Positions 35,329 to 43,851 of a stretch of DNA of 64,000 bases are shown one piece after another; positions within the stretch are counted from its first letter, which is position 1, and the number at the start of each line of letters is the position of its first letter. The stretch is from assembly GCA_017548605.1 (NCBI GenBank), contig JAFYZT010000020.1, positions 62,001 to 126,000 on the forward strand. Direction: 5' to 3'. This stretch comes from Prevotella sp. (GTDB taxonomy: Bacteria > Bacteroidota > Bacteroidia > Bacteroidales > Bacteroidaceae). Under the pieces are notes generated by a model. It saw nothing but the letters and a program-made list of their open reading frames with translations, had not been told where the DNA came from and did not search any database. A program made the position numbers and the translations under genes.

Positions 35329-36309
35329 TTGAAACTTCTCTCCGAACATACTATCCGCAACCTCGGCATCCAGCCCACAACATGTATCCAGTGGATTCGG
35401 GAAAGTTTCGCGATGAAACAACAGGCCGACCTACCCGCTAAAATTAGCGTCCATCCCGAAGAAGGAGAGTTTTTCACTTCCATGCCTTGCCTGCTGCCCC
35501 ACCCCGACGATATTCCCGACAGCGGTTTCCATCGCCGTTATTTCGGCATCAAGGTAGTGCACCGCTTGCTTCAGTCCGTACCCAGCCTCGGCAGCGACAT
35601 GCTACTCTACGATGCCGTAACGGGCGAACTCCTCGCCCTCGTCGACACCGACTGGATTACCACCATGCGCACCGGTGCCGTGGCAGCTGTATCGTCGATG
35701 ACACTCCGGAAGAGCGATGCCACTACCTACGGCATAGTAGGATTGGGCAATACCGCCCGCGCCGCCCTGCTCTGCATCCTCGAGCAGGAGCCCGAACGCC
35801 ATTTCCCTGTGCTCCTCGTTCGTTATAAGGACCAAGCTGAGCGTTTCGTTGAGCGCTTCAAGAACTATCAAAACGTATCATTCGAGATTGTCGACGACAT
35901 CAACGAGGTAGCGCATCGTTCCGATATATTCATCAGTTGCATCACCAATGCCCAGGGCCTACTCGTTGAAGACGAACAGACGTTCCAGTCCGGCGTGACC
36001 GTCATCCCTGTCCACATGCGTGGGTTGCAGAACTGTGACACCACCTTCGACCGTGTCTTCGGTGATGACACCGACCATGTGCGTGGTTTCAAGTATTTCC
36101 CCCAATACCACGACTACAACGAGATTGGCGAAGTTCTCGCCGGTCGTGACCCCGGCCGACGCAACGACCAGCAACGTATCATTGACTACAACTATGGTCT
36201 CGGTCTCCACGACGTGGTCTTCGCCGCCAAACTCTACGAACTCGCCAGCCTTCACTTGGAGCTTCACGATATTCAAATTAACAAAGAAACCGAGAAGTTC
36301 TGGGTATAA
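35329..36309 (+). CDS. Ornithine cyclodeaminase / mu-crystallin family dehydrogenase
   Basis: A 326-aa NAD(P)-binding protein of the OCD/mu-crystallin family. The Rossmann motif is GIVGLGNTARAAL; the substrate side has KISVHPEEG, MPCLLPHPDD and the conserved DTDWITTMRTGAVAAVSS. Members reduce or cyclise amino or imino acids (ornithine to proline, alanine dehydrogenase, SbnB-type condensations). No ATG is available near the conserved start; TTG at 35329 is the likely initiation codon, placed right after a repeat. In this context it may make an amino or keto acid for the locus. Confidence 0.82.
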   Translation: MKLLSEHTIRNLGIQPTTCIQWIRESFAMKQQADLPAKISVHPEEGEFFTSMPCLLPHPDDIPDSGFHRRYFGIKVVHRLLQSVPSLGSDMLLYDAVTGELLALVDTDWITTMRTGAVAAVSSMTLRKSDATTYGIVGLGNTARAALLCILEQEPERHFPVLLVRYKDQAERFVERFKNYQNVSFEIVDDINEVAHRSDIFISCITNAQGLLVEDEQTFQSGVTVIPVHMRGLQNCDTTFDRVFGDDTDHVRGFKYFPQYHDYNEIGEVLAGRDPGRRNDQQRIIDYNYGLGLHDVVFAAKLYELASLHLELHDIQINKETEKFWV

Positions 36310-36346
36310 TTTTCAAGAACCTTCACCCATCACTTAAGAATATTTT

Positions 36347-36574
36347 ATGGCTTCAATAGTATTAACAGTTCCAGACGAAAGCATGCTTACACAATTAAAA
36401 AAGGCTTGCATGATGTTGAAAGGTGTAACTTCTGTTGAGATTCAGAAGTCCCAGCCTAAGAAACCCGACATTACAAAAACAACTGGTTACCAATCAGCCA
36501 TGACTGACATTGAGGCTGGTCGTGTTTACCATGCCGAGAATGCAGAAGACATGTTTCGACAAATATTGGGATAA
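36347..36574 (+). CDS. Type II antitoxin (partner of YafQ-like toxin)
   Basis: A 75-aa acidic protein starting MASIVLTVPDESMLTQLKK and ending in an extended helix (GRVYHAENAEDMFRQILG) that probably wraps the toxin. It stands 6 bp before a YafQ-family toxin gene, the normal order. DNA-binding autoregulation is expected but no ribbon-helix-helix motif is obvious. Confidence 0.78.
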   Translation: MASIVLTVPDESMLTQLKKACMMLKGVTSVEIQKSQPKKPDITKTTGYQSAMTDIEAGRVYHAENAEDMFRQILG

Positions 36575-36580
36575 CTGTTT

Positions 36581-36859
36581 ATGTATAGTATCAGTTACAC
36601 CCATCAATTCAAAAAGGATTTGCGACTTTGCGAAAAACGTGGACTCGAAATCCAACTGATTCTTAATGCTGTAAAGATTCTAGAAGCGACAGGGGCTTTA
36701 CCAAAGGAATATCTTCCTCATCGACTTAAGGGCAAACGTAAAGGGCAATGGGAATGCCATATTCAACCAGACTGGCTCATGGTTTGGGAGCAAAATGACA
36801 ATCAGTTAACCCTGCTTTTTCTTCAAACAGGAACCCATTCTGATCTTTTCAAAGAATAA
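36581..36859 (+). CDS. YafQ-family mRNA interferase toxin
   Basis: A 92-aa RelE/ParE-fold toxin of the YafQ type: start YSISYTHQFKKDLRLCEKRG, LPKEYLPHRLKGKRKGQWECHI, the catalytic-region PDWLMVWE, and the C-terminal LLFLQTGTHSDLF with His near the end as in YafQ. It would cut mRNA at the ribosome when free of antitoxin. The gene pair sits inside the polysaccharide operon, on the same strand. Confidence 0.88.
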   Translation: MYSISYTHQFKKDLRLCEKRGLEIQLILNAVKILEATGALPKEYLPHRLKGKRKGQWECHIQPDWLMVWEQNDNQLTLLFLQTGTHSDLFKE

Positions 36860-36962
36860 TAATACGTTATTTGGCGATATCAGTTCTTCGTTATCGCTTG
36901 TTCTACATCGTTCATCATACATCGCATACCCTTCACAACATCCTGTTCCACCTCACGAAACA

Positions 36963-38129
36963 ATGACACAACCAACTCTCCCCAAACTCCCCATTTCCCC
37001 CTCTACTGGAGGGGGTCAGGGGGAGGCTCCCATCCTCGTCACTTCCCCCCTCCTACCCGACCTCGACGAATTCCAATCGATGCTCAAAGACATCTGGGCT
37101 TCGAAATGGATTACCAATAACGGCTCGTTCCACAAACAGTTGGAACAAGCCCTCGCCGAATACCTCAAGGTGCCCTATGTGAGTCTCTTCACCAACGGCA
37201 CCCTGCCGCTCATCACCGCCCTTCAGGCCCTCCATGTCAGCGGCGAGGTTATCACCACGCCATATAGTTTCGTGGCCACCACCCATGCGTTGTGGTGGAA
37301 CGGTATCAAACCCGTTTTCGTCGACATCGACTGGGCCACCGGCTGCCTCGACCCCAACAAAATTGAAGCCGCCATCACCCCGCGCACCACTGCCATCATG
37401 CCTGTGCATGTCTATGGCAAGCCATGCGACACCAAAGCTATTCAAGATATCGCCGACAAATACGGTCTCCGCGTCATCTACGATGCTGCCCACGCCTTCG
37501 GTGTGGAACAGGACGGAGTCTCGCTGCTCAATGCCGGCGACATGTCCACCCTGTCCTTCCATGCCACCAAGGTCTATAATACCATCGAGGGCGGTGCCAT
37601 GGTCATGCACGACGAGAAGACCAAACGTCGCATTGACTACCTGAAGAATTTCGGCTTTGCCGGTGAGACTGAGGTCGTCGCCCCCGGCATCAACTCCAAG
37701 ATGGATGAGATGCGCTCTGCTTATGGTCTGCTCAACCTCCGTCAGGTTGACGCAGCCATCGAGGCGCGCCACCAAGTCGCCATCCGTTACCGCGACGCCC
37801 TACGCGACATCGAAGGCATTGAGCTCTGGGACGATCTCCCCGGAGTGCGCCACAACTACAGCTATTTCCCCATCTTCGTTCATGAGAAGGAATATGGAGA
37901 GACGCGCGACCAACTCTATTTCCGCATGAGACAGCAAGGCATCTATGGCCGCCGATATTTCTACCCCCTCATCAGCGAGTTCAGCACCTACCGTGGTCTC
38001 GACAGTGCCCGTCCCGACAACCTTCCTGTTGCCCACCGCATGGCTAACAGCGTCATCTGCCTTCCAATGCACCATAACCTCAGCGACTCCGATATCGACC
38101 GCATTATCACCGCCATCCGCAACAATTAA
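36963..38129 (+). CDS. DegT/DnrJ/EryC1/StrS sugar aminotransferase
   Basis: A 388-aa PLP-dependent aminotransferase that aminates keto-sugars attached to nucleotides. Motifs: TNGTLPLITALQAL, VITTPYSFVATTHAL, DAAHAFGV, and the PLP lysine K203 in SFHATKVYNTIEGG. GRRYFYPL near the C-terminus is typical of the ArnB/VioA/FdtB group. The first 25 residues include PISPSTGGGQGEAP, encoded by a GC-rich palindromic repeat (36996-37028), so its N-terminus seems to have been built from a repeat. Substrate unknown. Confidence 0.87.
   Translation: MTQPTLPKLPISPSTGGGQGEAPILVTSPLLPDLDEFQSMLKDIWASKWITNNGSFHKQLEQALAEYLKVPYVSLFTNGTLPLITALQALHVSGEVITTPYSFVATTHALWWNGIKPVFVDIDWATGCLDPNKIEAAITPRTTAIMPVHVYGKPCDTKAIQDIADKYGLRVIYDAAHAFGVEQDGVSLLNAGDMSTLSFHATKVYNTIEGGAMVMHDEKTKRRIDYLKNFGFAGETEVVAPGINSKMDEMRSAYGLLNLRQVDAAIEARHQVAIRYRDALRDIEGIELWDDLPGVRHNYSYFPIFVHEKEYGETRDQLYFRMRQQGIYGRRYFYPLISEFSTYRGLDSARPDNLPVAHRMANSVICLPMHHNLSDSDIDRIITAIRNN
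36996..37028 (+). repeat. Palindromic GC-rich repeat inside a gene, copy 3
   Basis: A 33-nt element (starting TCCCCCTCTACTGGAGGGGG) with a CCCCCTCTA/TGGAGGGGG hairpin, entirely within the DegT aminotransferase frame. A same-length relative lies in the LegB-like gene at 47263-47295. Confidence 0.75.
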
Positions 38130-38219
38130 CTCGTCCTCCCGCACTCTCAAGCTCTTAAACTTTTCGACATATTTACTTCCAAGGACAAATTGCAAAAAAC
38201 AAGAAGTAATTCATATTGA

Positions 38220-39557
38220 ATGAGGTCTCCTAATTACATATTATCCCCCTTTTTCTTGTTCTTTTTCTTATGTAGTTTGGCTTGTTCACCAGACAATCAC
38301 GATGATTTTGTAATAACCAATAATCCGGATCGAGAATTACCAGCTTATTCGAATACACCCGAACGCGATTCTTTGATAGAAGTAGGAAAGATGAATGCTA
38401 TTAAGAAAGCACGACAAATGACAGACATTAGATATTCTCCACTCAATCCTATCAAATACAATATGGGAGAATATTCACCTGGTAGATCAGTTAAAGGAAT
38501 TATTTATTCATCTGTCAAAGAAATAGGCACATATGTGGGCAACAATGTTTCATTCCATACTTTCATGACTGCTATTCACAACCCACGAAGTAAGATATAC
38601 ACAGATCAAATAGACCAACCTCCATATCATGGCTTAAACTGTAAGGCATATTATGGCACCGTTTGCAGCGATTTTGTTTCCTATGCATTAGGATTATGGC
38701 CAACGTTTTACTCCCATGATTTTCCCACCTCCGAGTTGATGCAAAAGGTTGATCATTCATCCATTGATAATCTTCAAGTGGCCGATGTATTATGGAAAAA
38801 AGGTCATGTGGGAATCATAACAGGCATAGAATATGACATCAACGGGGCAGTTTCAGCAATTGAAGTCAGTGAAGCCATTCAATACGGATGCCGTCGACAT
38901 GAAGTATCGAAATTACAGTTCCCGTCTTTTATGCGAACATCTTTTACAAATATTTTTAGATATACAGAACTTTTCAAGAACACTTCATATACACCCTGCC
39001 CAGAATTCGTAGCTGTAATGGATGAAGAAACAATACCATTTGCGTACAACGATGATTTATGCGTGGATAAAGGGGATAAATCCTGTTATCAAACAGGAGA
39101 GGAGGTGATTGTTAACATTATGCACGAATATGATTATTTAGAAGTTTACAAAGACAATGAATTGTATTGTAGTATTACTGATAATATAAATGACATTTCT
39201 TTAGAGAATCTACCCTACGGTGATTACAAAGCATGTATTTCATTGAATGGCACATTAAGCGACTTCACATACTGGAAAGTGGTTGACATTCAAATTAGGA
39301 CCGACAGGAAAAATAATCGCGTTTATTTCTCAAGTAAAAATGCCAAGCCAGAAACTGTCTGTTTTAGCACCATCGCAGGTAGTCGACAAAATCCCGCAAC
39401 AAAACTGTACAATCACCTTTTTACACCAGAAGAATTAGCTTCCGGTAGCGCAATTATACCACAAAACATGACAATGTCTGACTACCCTTATCTTAAAATT
39501 TTATTCTCTACGGATTACGGAGTTATACAAAGTAAACTCATTAATTGGTTTGAATAA
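38220..39557 (+). CDS. Lipoprotein with NlpC/P60- or CHAP-like cysteine-hydrolase domain
   Basis: A 445-aa lipoprotein (hydrophobic leader, SLACSPDN). The segment at residues about 130-215 looks like an NlpC/P60- or CHAP-type papain-fold hydrolase: a Cys in TVCSDFVSYALGL as nucleophile and a His in KKGHVGIITGIEYD. The remaining C-terminal half is beta-rich with no motif I know. Such enzymes usually cut peptidoglycan peptides; a role at the cell surface linked to glycan attachment is speculative. The gene and its 90-bp upstream region are clearly more A/T-rich than the preceding genes, suggesting a different origin. Confidence 0.65.
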   Translation: MRSPNYILSPFFLFFFLCSLACSPDNHDDFVITNNPDRELPAYSNTPERDSLIEVGKMNAIKKARQMTDIRYSPLNPIKYNMGEYSPGRSVKGIIYSSVKEIGTYVGNNVSFHTFMTAIHNPRSKIYTDQIDQPPYHGLNCKAYYGTVCSDFVSYALGLWPTFYSHDFPTSELMQKVDHSSIDNLQVADVLWKKGHVGIITGIEYDINGAVSAIEVSEAIQYGCRRHEVSKLQFPSFMRTSFTNIFRYTELFKNTSYTPCPEFVAVMDEETIPFAYNDDLCVDKGDKSCYQTGEEVIVNIMHEYDYLEVYKDNELYCSITDNINDISLENLPYGDYKACISLNGTLSDFTYWKVVDIQIRTDRKNNRVYFSSKNAKPETVCFSTIAGSRQNPATKLYNHLFTPEELASGSAIIPQNMTMSDYPYLKILFSTDYGVIQSKLINWFE

Positions 39558-39590
39558 AACTACAATTTTGGTTTGATAAAAATAACAGAA

Positions 39591-40472
39591 ATGACAGAAA
39601 CAAGAAATTATTTAAAGTCATTAGGCTTACCTGAAGGAGATTTATATTCACTTCCCACCTCTGACAAGCGATTTAACGATGGTGGACAGTACCGTTTTGA
39701 AGTTCCTGGCATCCAGGGACCGGGTCCTATGAAGGCTCTTTTGGAACAGTTGGACAATTACGGTATTCAGATTCACCGTGTCACCCAAACACAAGGTATT
39801 ATGCGTCTTCTTGATTCTGAGATAGAGCAAATGTTGGAATATGCCCAAAAGTGGAATGTGGAACTGCTATTGGCAACTGGTCCTCGTGCTACTATCGATA
39901 CTAGTGCAAGTGTCAATACCCCCGAGGGTGTTCGTATGGGTTACCGTCTAAGAGGTCAGGAGCAGATTGTCCGTGCTGTCGAGGACATTCGTCGTGCAGT
40001 TAAATTGGGCGTTCGTTCTTTTATGGTTTACGATGAAGGTCAACTATGGTTGATGAACCAAATGCGTCGTGACGGCTTTTTACCAAACGATGTGAAATTC
40101 AAAGTGTCAGCCCATACGGGACATGGCAACCCTTGCTCGGCAAAAATGTTGGAACAGATTGGAGCCAACTCTTTCAATCCTGTGCGTGACATCCAGTTAC
40201 AGATGCTATCTGCCATACGTGCAGCTATTGACATCCCTATCGACATTCATACAGAGAATCCCAAATCTACGGGGGGGTTCATACGTCATTACGAAGTACC
40301 CGAATTCATCAGGGTGGCAGCACCTATCTACCTAAAAACTGGTGGCAGTGTAGCTGCAACACACAGTTGGGACACCACCGAAGCAGATGCCAAAAAACGT
40401 GCAAAACAAGTGGCATTAGTTAAGAGAGTGATTGACACATATTATCCTGAAGCCATCGTATCACCCAAATGA
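39591..40472 (+). CDS. TIM-barrel protein resembling peptidase family U32
   Basis: A 293-aa protein beginning MTETRNYLKSLGLPEGD; the ATG at 39591 is preferred over an in-frame TTG at 39573. Alternating strand-helix pattern, with FKVSAHTGHGNP, DIPIDIHTENP and LKTGGSVAATHSWDTTE as the most conserved-looking blocks, is compatible with the barrel of U32-type proteins, which are often not peptidases but tRNA- or quinone-modifying enzymes. No zinc or Cys-cluster motif is obvious. Its stop overlaps the ATP-grasp start by 4 bp, so the two products probably act together. Function unknown. Confidence 0.55.
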   Translation: MTETRNYLKSLGLPEGDLYSLPTSDKRFNDGGQYRFEVPGIQGPGPMKALLEQLDNYGIQIHRVTQTQGIMRLLDSEIEQMLEYAQKWNVELLLATGPRATIDTSASVNTPEGVRMGYRLRGQEQIVRAVEDIRRAVKLGVRSFMVYDEGQLWLMNQMRRDGFLPNDVKFKVSAHTGHGNPCSAKMLEQIGANSFNPVRDIQLQMLSAIRAAIDIPIDIHTENPKSTGGFIRHYEVPEFIRVAAPIYLKTGGSVAATHSWDTTEADAKKRAKQVALVKRVIDTYYPEAIVSPK

Positions 40473-41737
40473 CAGGAAAGCCGGTTGCCATTGTGTTGGG
40501 AGGAACTATACCTCATGTTCATCTCATTGAACTATTGAAAGAAAGGGGATTTTACACTCTTCTGTTAGATTACACCCCGAATCCACCTGCAAAAGAATTT
40601 GCTGATGAGCATTTGTCGGTAAGTACTCTTGACAAAGATGCCGTTTTAGATGTAGCACGTGCGAGAAGCGCCCAATTAATTATCAGCACCAATGTTGACC
40701 AAGCAAATGTTACATGCTGCTATGTTTCAGAAAAGATGGGTTTGTACTCGCCTTATTCATACGAAACAGCCTTGGATGTTACAGACAAACAGCGCATGAA
40801 AAGGATTATGTGGGAGAATAACATTCCGACATCTAGGTATATCCAAGTTATATCATTGAAAGAAATTGAAACGCACGATTTGCACTTTCCACTCATGGTT
40901 AAACCAGCAGATAGTAATTCTGCCAATGGAGTGAAGCGTGTGAGCACACAGGAAGAATTAGAAAAGAACCTTCCTGATGCTTTGAAATACAGCCGAAACG
41001 GCAAAGCAATAGTAGAAGAATTTGTCGAGGGGAAGGAAATCAGTGCTTATGGTGTTGTTGTTAATGGGACGGCCAAACTATTGATGCATCAAGAACGCTT
41101 GAGTGTATATGACGGAGAAGACAACGTGATTAAATGCTATGCATCATTGGCTCCTTCACGCATTTCTGATTTAGCAGAACATAAAGCAGAACAGATTCTC
41201 ACAATGATTGCAAAGGCTTTTCATTTAGACAACACCCCCTTATTCTTTCAGGGAATAGTAAATGGGGATGATATCAGTGTGATAGAATTCGCTCCGCGTG
41301 TAGGAGGTGGTATCAGCTTCCAAACTATCAAAGATGCCACAGGTTTTGACATCATTTCCGCGGCTCTCGATTCCTATCTCAATATTACTATCAATATAGA
41401 CAACTGGCATCCGTTTGACGGGAAATATGCTGTAAACCAGATATACGGAACGAATGGTGTATATGACAAGACTGTTGGCGGTGAAAAATTACTTCACGAG
41501 GGGGTTGTCAAAGTGTTGTCATTCTATAAACATAAAGGTGATGAGATAGACTCCTCTCGTGCCAGCAGTAGCCGTATCGGTGTTATGGTTGTAAGTGACC
41601 TAACCGAATCGGGGCTTCGAAAAAGAATATCAGATGCATTTTCCAGATTAGATTCATATGATGTTAACGGGAGAAGCATTATTAGAAGAGATTTAAATCT
41701 TGATTTACTTTGGAATTCAACCTTCACAAACAAATAA
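40469..41737 (+). CDS. ATP-grasp carboxylate-amine ligase
   Basis: A 422-aa ATP-grasp enzyme: pre-ATP-grasp Rossmann start (VAIVLGGTIPHVHLIELLKERG), ATP-binding lysine in LMVKPADSNSANGV, EEFVEGKEISAYG, and the Mg-binding IEFAPRVGGGISF near residue 275. These ligases activate a carboxylate as an acyl phosphate and join it to an amine. Coupled (4-bp overlap) to the U32-like gene and 6 bp before the C-C lyase gene. It might attach an amino or hydroxy acid to an amino sugar or another small molecule; the substrate is unknown. Confidence 0.85.
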   Translation: MTGKPVAIVLGGTIPHVHLIELLKERGFYTLLLDYTPNPPAKEFADEHLSVSTLDKDAVLDVARARSAQLIISTNVDQANVTCCYVSEKMGLYSPYSYETALDVTDKQRMKRIMWENNIPTSRYIQVISLKEIETHDLHFPLMVKPADSNSANGVKRVSTQEELEKNLPDALKYSRNGKAIVEEFVEGKEISAYGVVVNGTAKLLMHQERLSVYDGEDNVIKCYASLAPSRISDLAEHKAEQILTMIAKAFHLDNTPLFFQGIVNGDDISVIEFAPRVGGGISFQTIKDATGFDIISAALDSYLNITINIDNWHPFDGKYAVNQIYGTNGVYDKTVGGEKLLHEGVVKVLSFYKHKGDEIDSSRASSSRIGVMVVSDLTESGLRKRISDAFSRLDSYDVNGRSIIRRDLNLDLLWNSTFTNK

Positions 41738-41743
41738 TACTGA

Positions 41744-42877
41744 ATGAAACACCATCAATATAATCCTTCATACCATTTTGTAAAAGAGCCCGTGGACTTT
41801 AACAAGTACACAGACCGTTCTTTGCTCCAATATTGCCTTGGAGCCACCATGTATATGCCTGGCACCAAGGACTTTGCCCAGGCTGTTATTGACAGAAAAT
41901 ATCCTGGCCTCACCTCTATGGTGATGTGCTTTGAAGATGCCTGCCCCGAAGAGGATGTACCAGCAGCTGAACAGAACAGCATTCATGTGTTGGAAGCACT
42001 GAAAGAAGCCGAGGATGCAGGAAAGTTACAATATGAGGATATCCCTTTGCTCTTTTTCCGTGTGCGTAGTCCCGAACAGTTTGAGCACTTTTCAACGATG
42101 CTTCGACCCGAGCATATTCGTTATATCACAGGATTCAATTTTCCTAAATTCAATGGTGTAAATGGCGGATCGTACATGAGTCTATTAGCAGAGTTAAACA
42201 ATAGATTTGGCGAAATCATCTATGGCATGCCAATCATCGAAGATGCCCGTGTAGCTTATAAAGAAACCCGTCTCCTTGAATTGATGGCTATCAAAAACAT
42301 TTGTGACTGCCACAAAAACCTCATTCTGAACATCCGAGTTGGTGGTACCGACTTTTCAAGTTGCTTCGGTGTCCGTCGAGGAATAAATTCAACTATATAC
42401 GACATCATGACTGTTAGCAATTGCCTGATGGATATTTTGAATGTTTTCACCCGAAACAACGACTATACGGTCTCTGGACCTGTTTGGGAATATTTTCGAG
42501 TAAACAAGCGTATGAAATTTGAAGACCTCCCCAAAATAAACATACAGGACACCTTATTAAAAAGGACTCCCGTCGTGAACGATGCTGTTGATGGGTTGAT
42601 GCGCGAACTCATTCTTGACCAAGCCAACGGATTCATGGGTAAAACATGTATTCATCCCACCCATCTTACTTTTATCAATGGGATGTTGGCTGTTACAAAA
42701 GACGAATATAATGATGCGTACCAAATTCTTCACTCTTCTGGCGGTGTTGTCAAAGGTTCAAAAGGCATGAACGAGATTAAGCCACATACTAATTGGGCCA
42801 CAAAAATCATCATGCGTTCAGAGGCTTATGGTGTAGTTGAGAACGAGAACGAATACATCAAATTGTTCGGTGTATAA
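41744..42877 (+). CDS. HpcH/HpaI-CitE-like C-C bond lyase (Ter-operon type)
   Basis: A 377-aa TIM-barrel protein. The opening LGATMYMPGTKDFAQAV, VMCFEDACPEEDVPAAE and GKTCIHPTHLTFINGML resemble the C-C_Bond_Lyase group of the HpcH/HpaI-citrate lyase beta superfamily, known from tellurite-resistance (Ter) biosynthetic modules, where it also travels with an ATP-grasp gene. The metal-binding acidic residues typical of CitE (Glu and Asp in IIEDARVA and FEDA) seem present. It would cleave or form a C-C bond in a citrate-, malate- or citramalate-like compound, perhaps an aldol addition to a keto acid. It shares one base with the next start codon (TAATG). Confidence 0.75.
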   Translation: MKHHQYNPSYHFVKEPVDFNKYTDRSLLQYCLGATMYMPGTKDFAQAVIDRKYPGLTSMVMCFEDACPEEDVPAAEQNSIHVLEALKEAEDAGKLQYEDIPLLFFRVRSPEQFEHFSTMLRPEHIRYITGFNFPKFNGVNGGSYMSLLAELNNRFGEIIYGMPIIEDARVAYKETRLLELMAIKNICDCHKNLILNIRVGGTDFSSCFGVRRGINSTIYDIMTVSNCLMDILNVFTRNNDYTVSGPVWEYFRVNKRMKFEDLPKINIQDTLLKRTPVVNDAVDGLMRELILDQANGFMGKTCIHPTHLTFINGMLAVTKDEYNDAYQILHSSGGVVKGSKGMNEIKPHTNWATKIIMRSEAYGVVENENEYIKLFGV

Positions 42878-43851
42878 TGCCTAAGATTCTTCATACAGCC
42901 CGATATACAGGTACACCTTGGGATATTCTCAAGAGTGTTGTTCCTGAAATCTTTTCTGTAGAGACATTGGAATACCCAAGTAGGGAATGTCTCCTTCACC
43001 AAGTCGTTGATGCGGATTACTTATTGGTTAGTGGCCGTCTTGCCATTGACGAAGAGGTCCTTTCCGCTTGTAAGCGACTAAAAATGATACAGCGAACCGG
43101 TGTGGGTACAGAGATGCTTGATATCGAAGCCATCAAGAAACATGGCATCCCTGTTTATGTTAATCGAGGGGTGAATGCCCGCAGCGTGGCTGAACATACA
43201 TTGACATTAATACTTTGTTGTTTAAAGAATATACCACAGATAGACAAGAATGTTAAGAATGGCATTTGGAAAAAACAACAAACAGGTGTTACATGTCATG
43301 AGCTCTTTGGGAAAACAGTTGGTTTGGTCGGCATGGGTGCCATCGGCAAACAAGTCGCTTCTTTACTGAAAGCATTTGGGGCAAAAGTGTTATACACGGA
43401 TGTATATCGAATTGACGAAAAACAGGAAAAAGAATTGTCAGTTACTTACATTCCAATGTTTGAAGAACTCTTATCCCAGGTTGATATATTGAGCTTTCAT
43501 TGTCCACTTACTTCTGAGAACAAGGAAATGTTGAATGAGCATACTCTTTCATTGATGAAACATGGTGCCATTGTTGTCAATACTGCTCGTGGGAAATTGA
43601 TAGAGGAAGAGGCCTTGTATAAGTCCCTACAGAGAGGCGTTTTACAATCTGTTGCTTTGGATGTACATTATGAAGAACCGATTAAGGGGATTTCCAAATT
43701 TGCCAATATGGACAATGTTATTTTAACCCCTCATATAGCTGGTCTTTCATATGAGACATTCCACGCTATGATGAAAGGAGCAATCGATAATATTATCTCT
43801 TTTGAAAAAGGAGATAAAGAAACAATAAAGAATAAAAAATTGATTATATAA
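42877..43851 (+). CDS. D-2-hydroxyacid dehydrogenase (SerA-like)
   Basis: A 324-aa NAD-dependent D-isomer-specific 2-hydroxyacid dehydrogenase. Rossmann motif GLVGMGAIGKQVASLL, catalytic Arg in RTGVGTEMLDIE or VNTARGKLIEEEAL, Glu in HYEEP, and His in TPHIAGLS. No ACT domain is present, so it is not a regulated full-length SerA. It interconverts a 2-hydroxy and a 2-keto acid, which links naturally to the C-C lyase upstream. The stop overlaps the acyltransferase start by one base. Confidence 0.88.
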   Translation: MPKILHTARYTGTPWDILKSVVPEIFSVETLEYPSRECLLHQVVDADYLLVSGRLAIDEEVLSACKRLKMIQRTGVGTEMLDIEAIKKHGIPVYVNRGVNARSVAEHTLTLILCCLKNIPQIDKNVKNGIWKKQQTGVTCHELFGKTVGLVGMGAIGKQVASLLKAFGAKVLYTDVYRIDEKQEKELSVTYIPMFEELLSQVDILSFHCPLTSENKEMLNEHTLSLMKHGAIVVNTARGKLIEEEALYKSLQRGVLQSVALDVHYEEPIKGISKFANMDNVILTPHIAGLSYETFHAMMKGAIDNIISFEKGDKETIKNKKLII

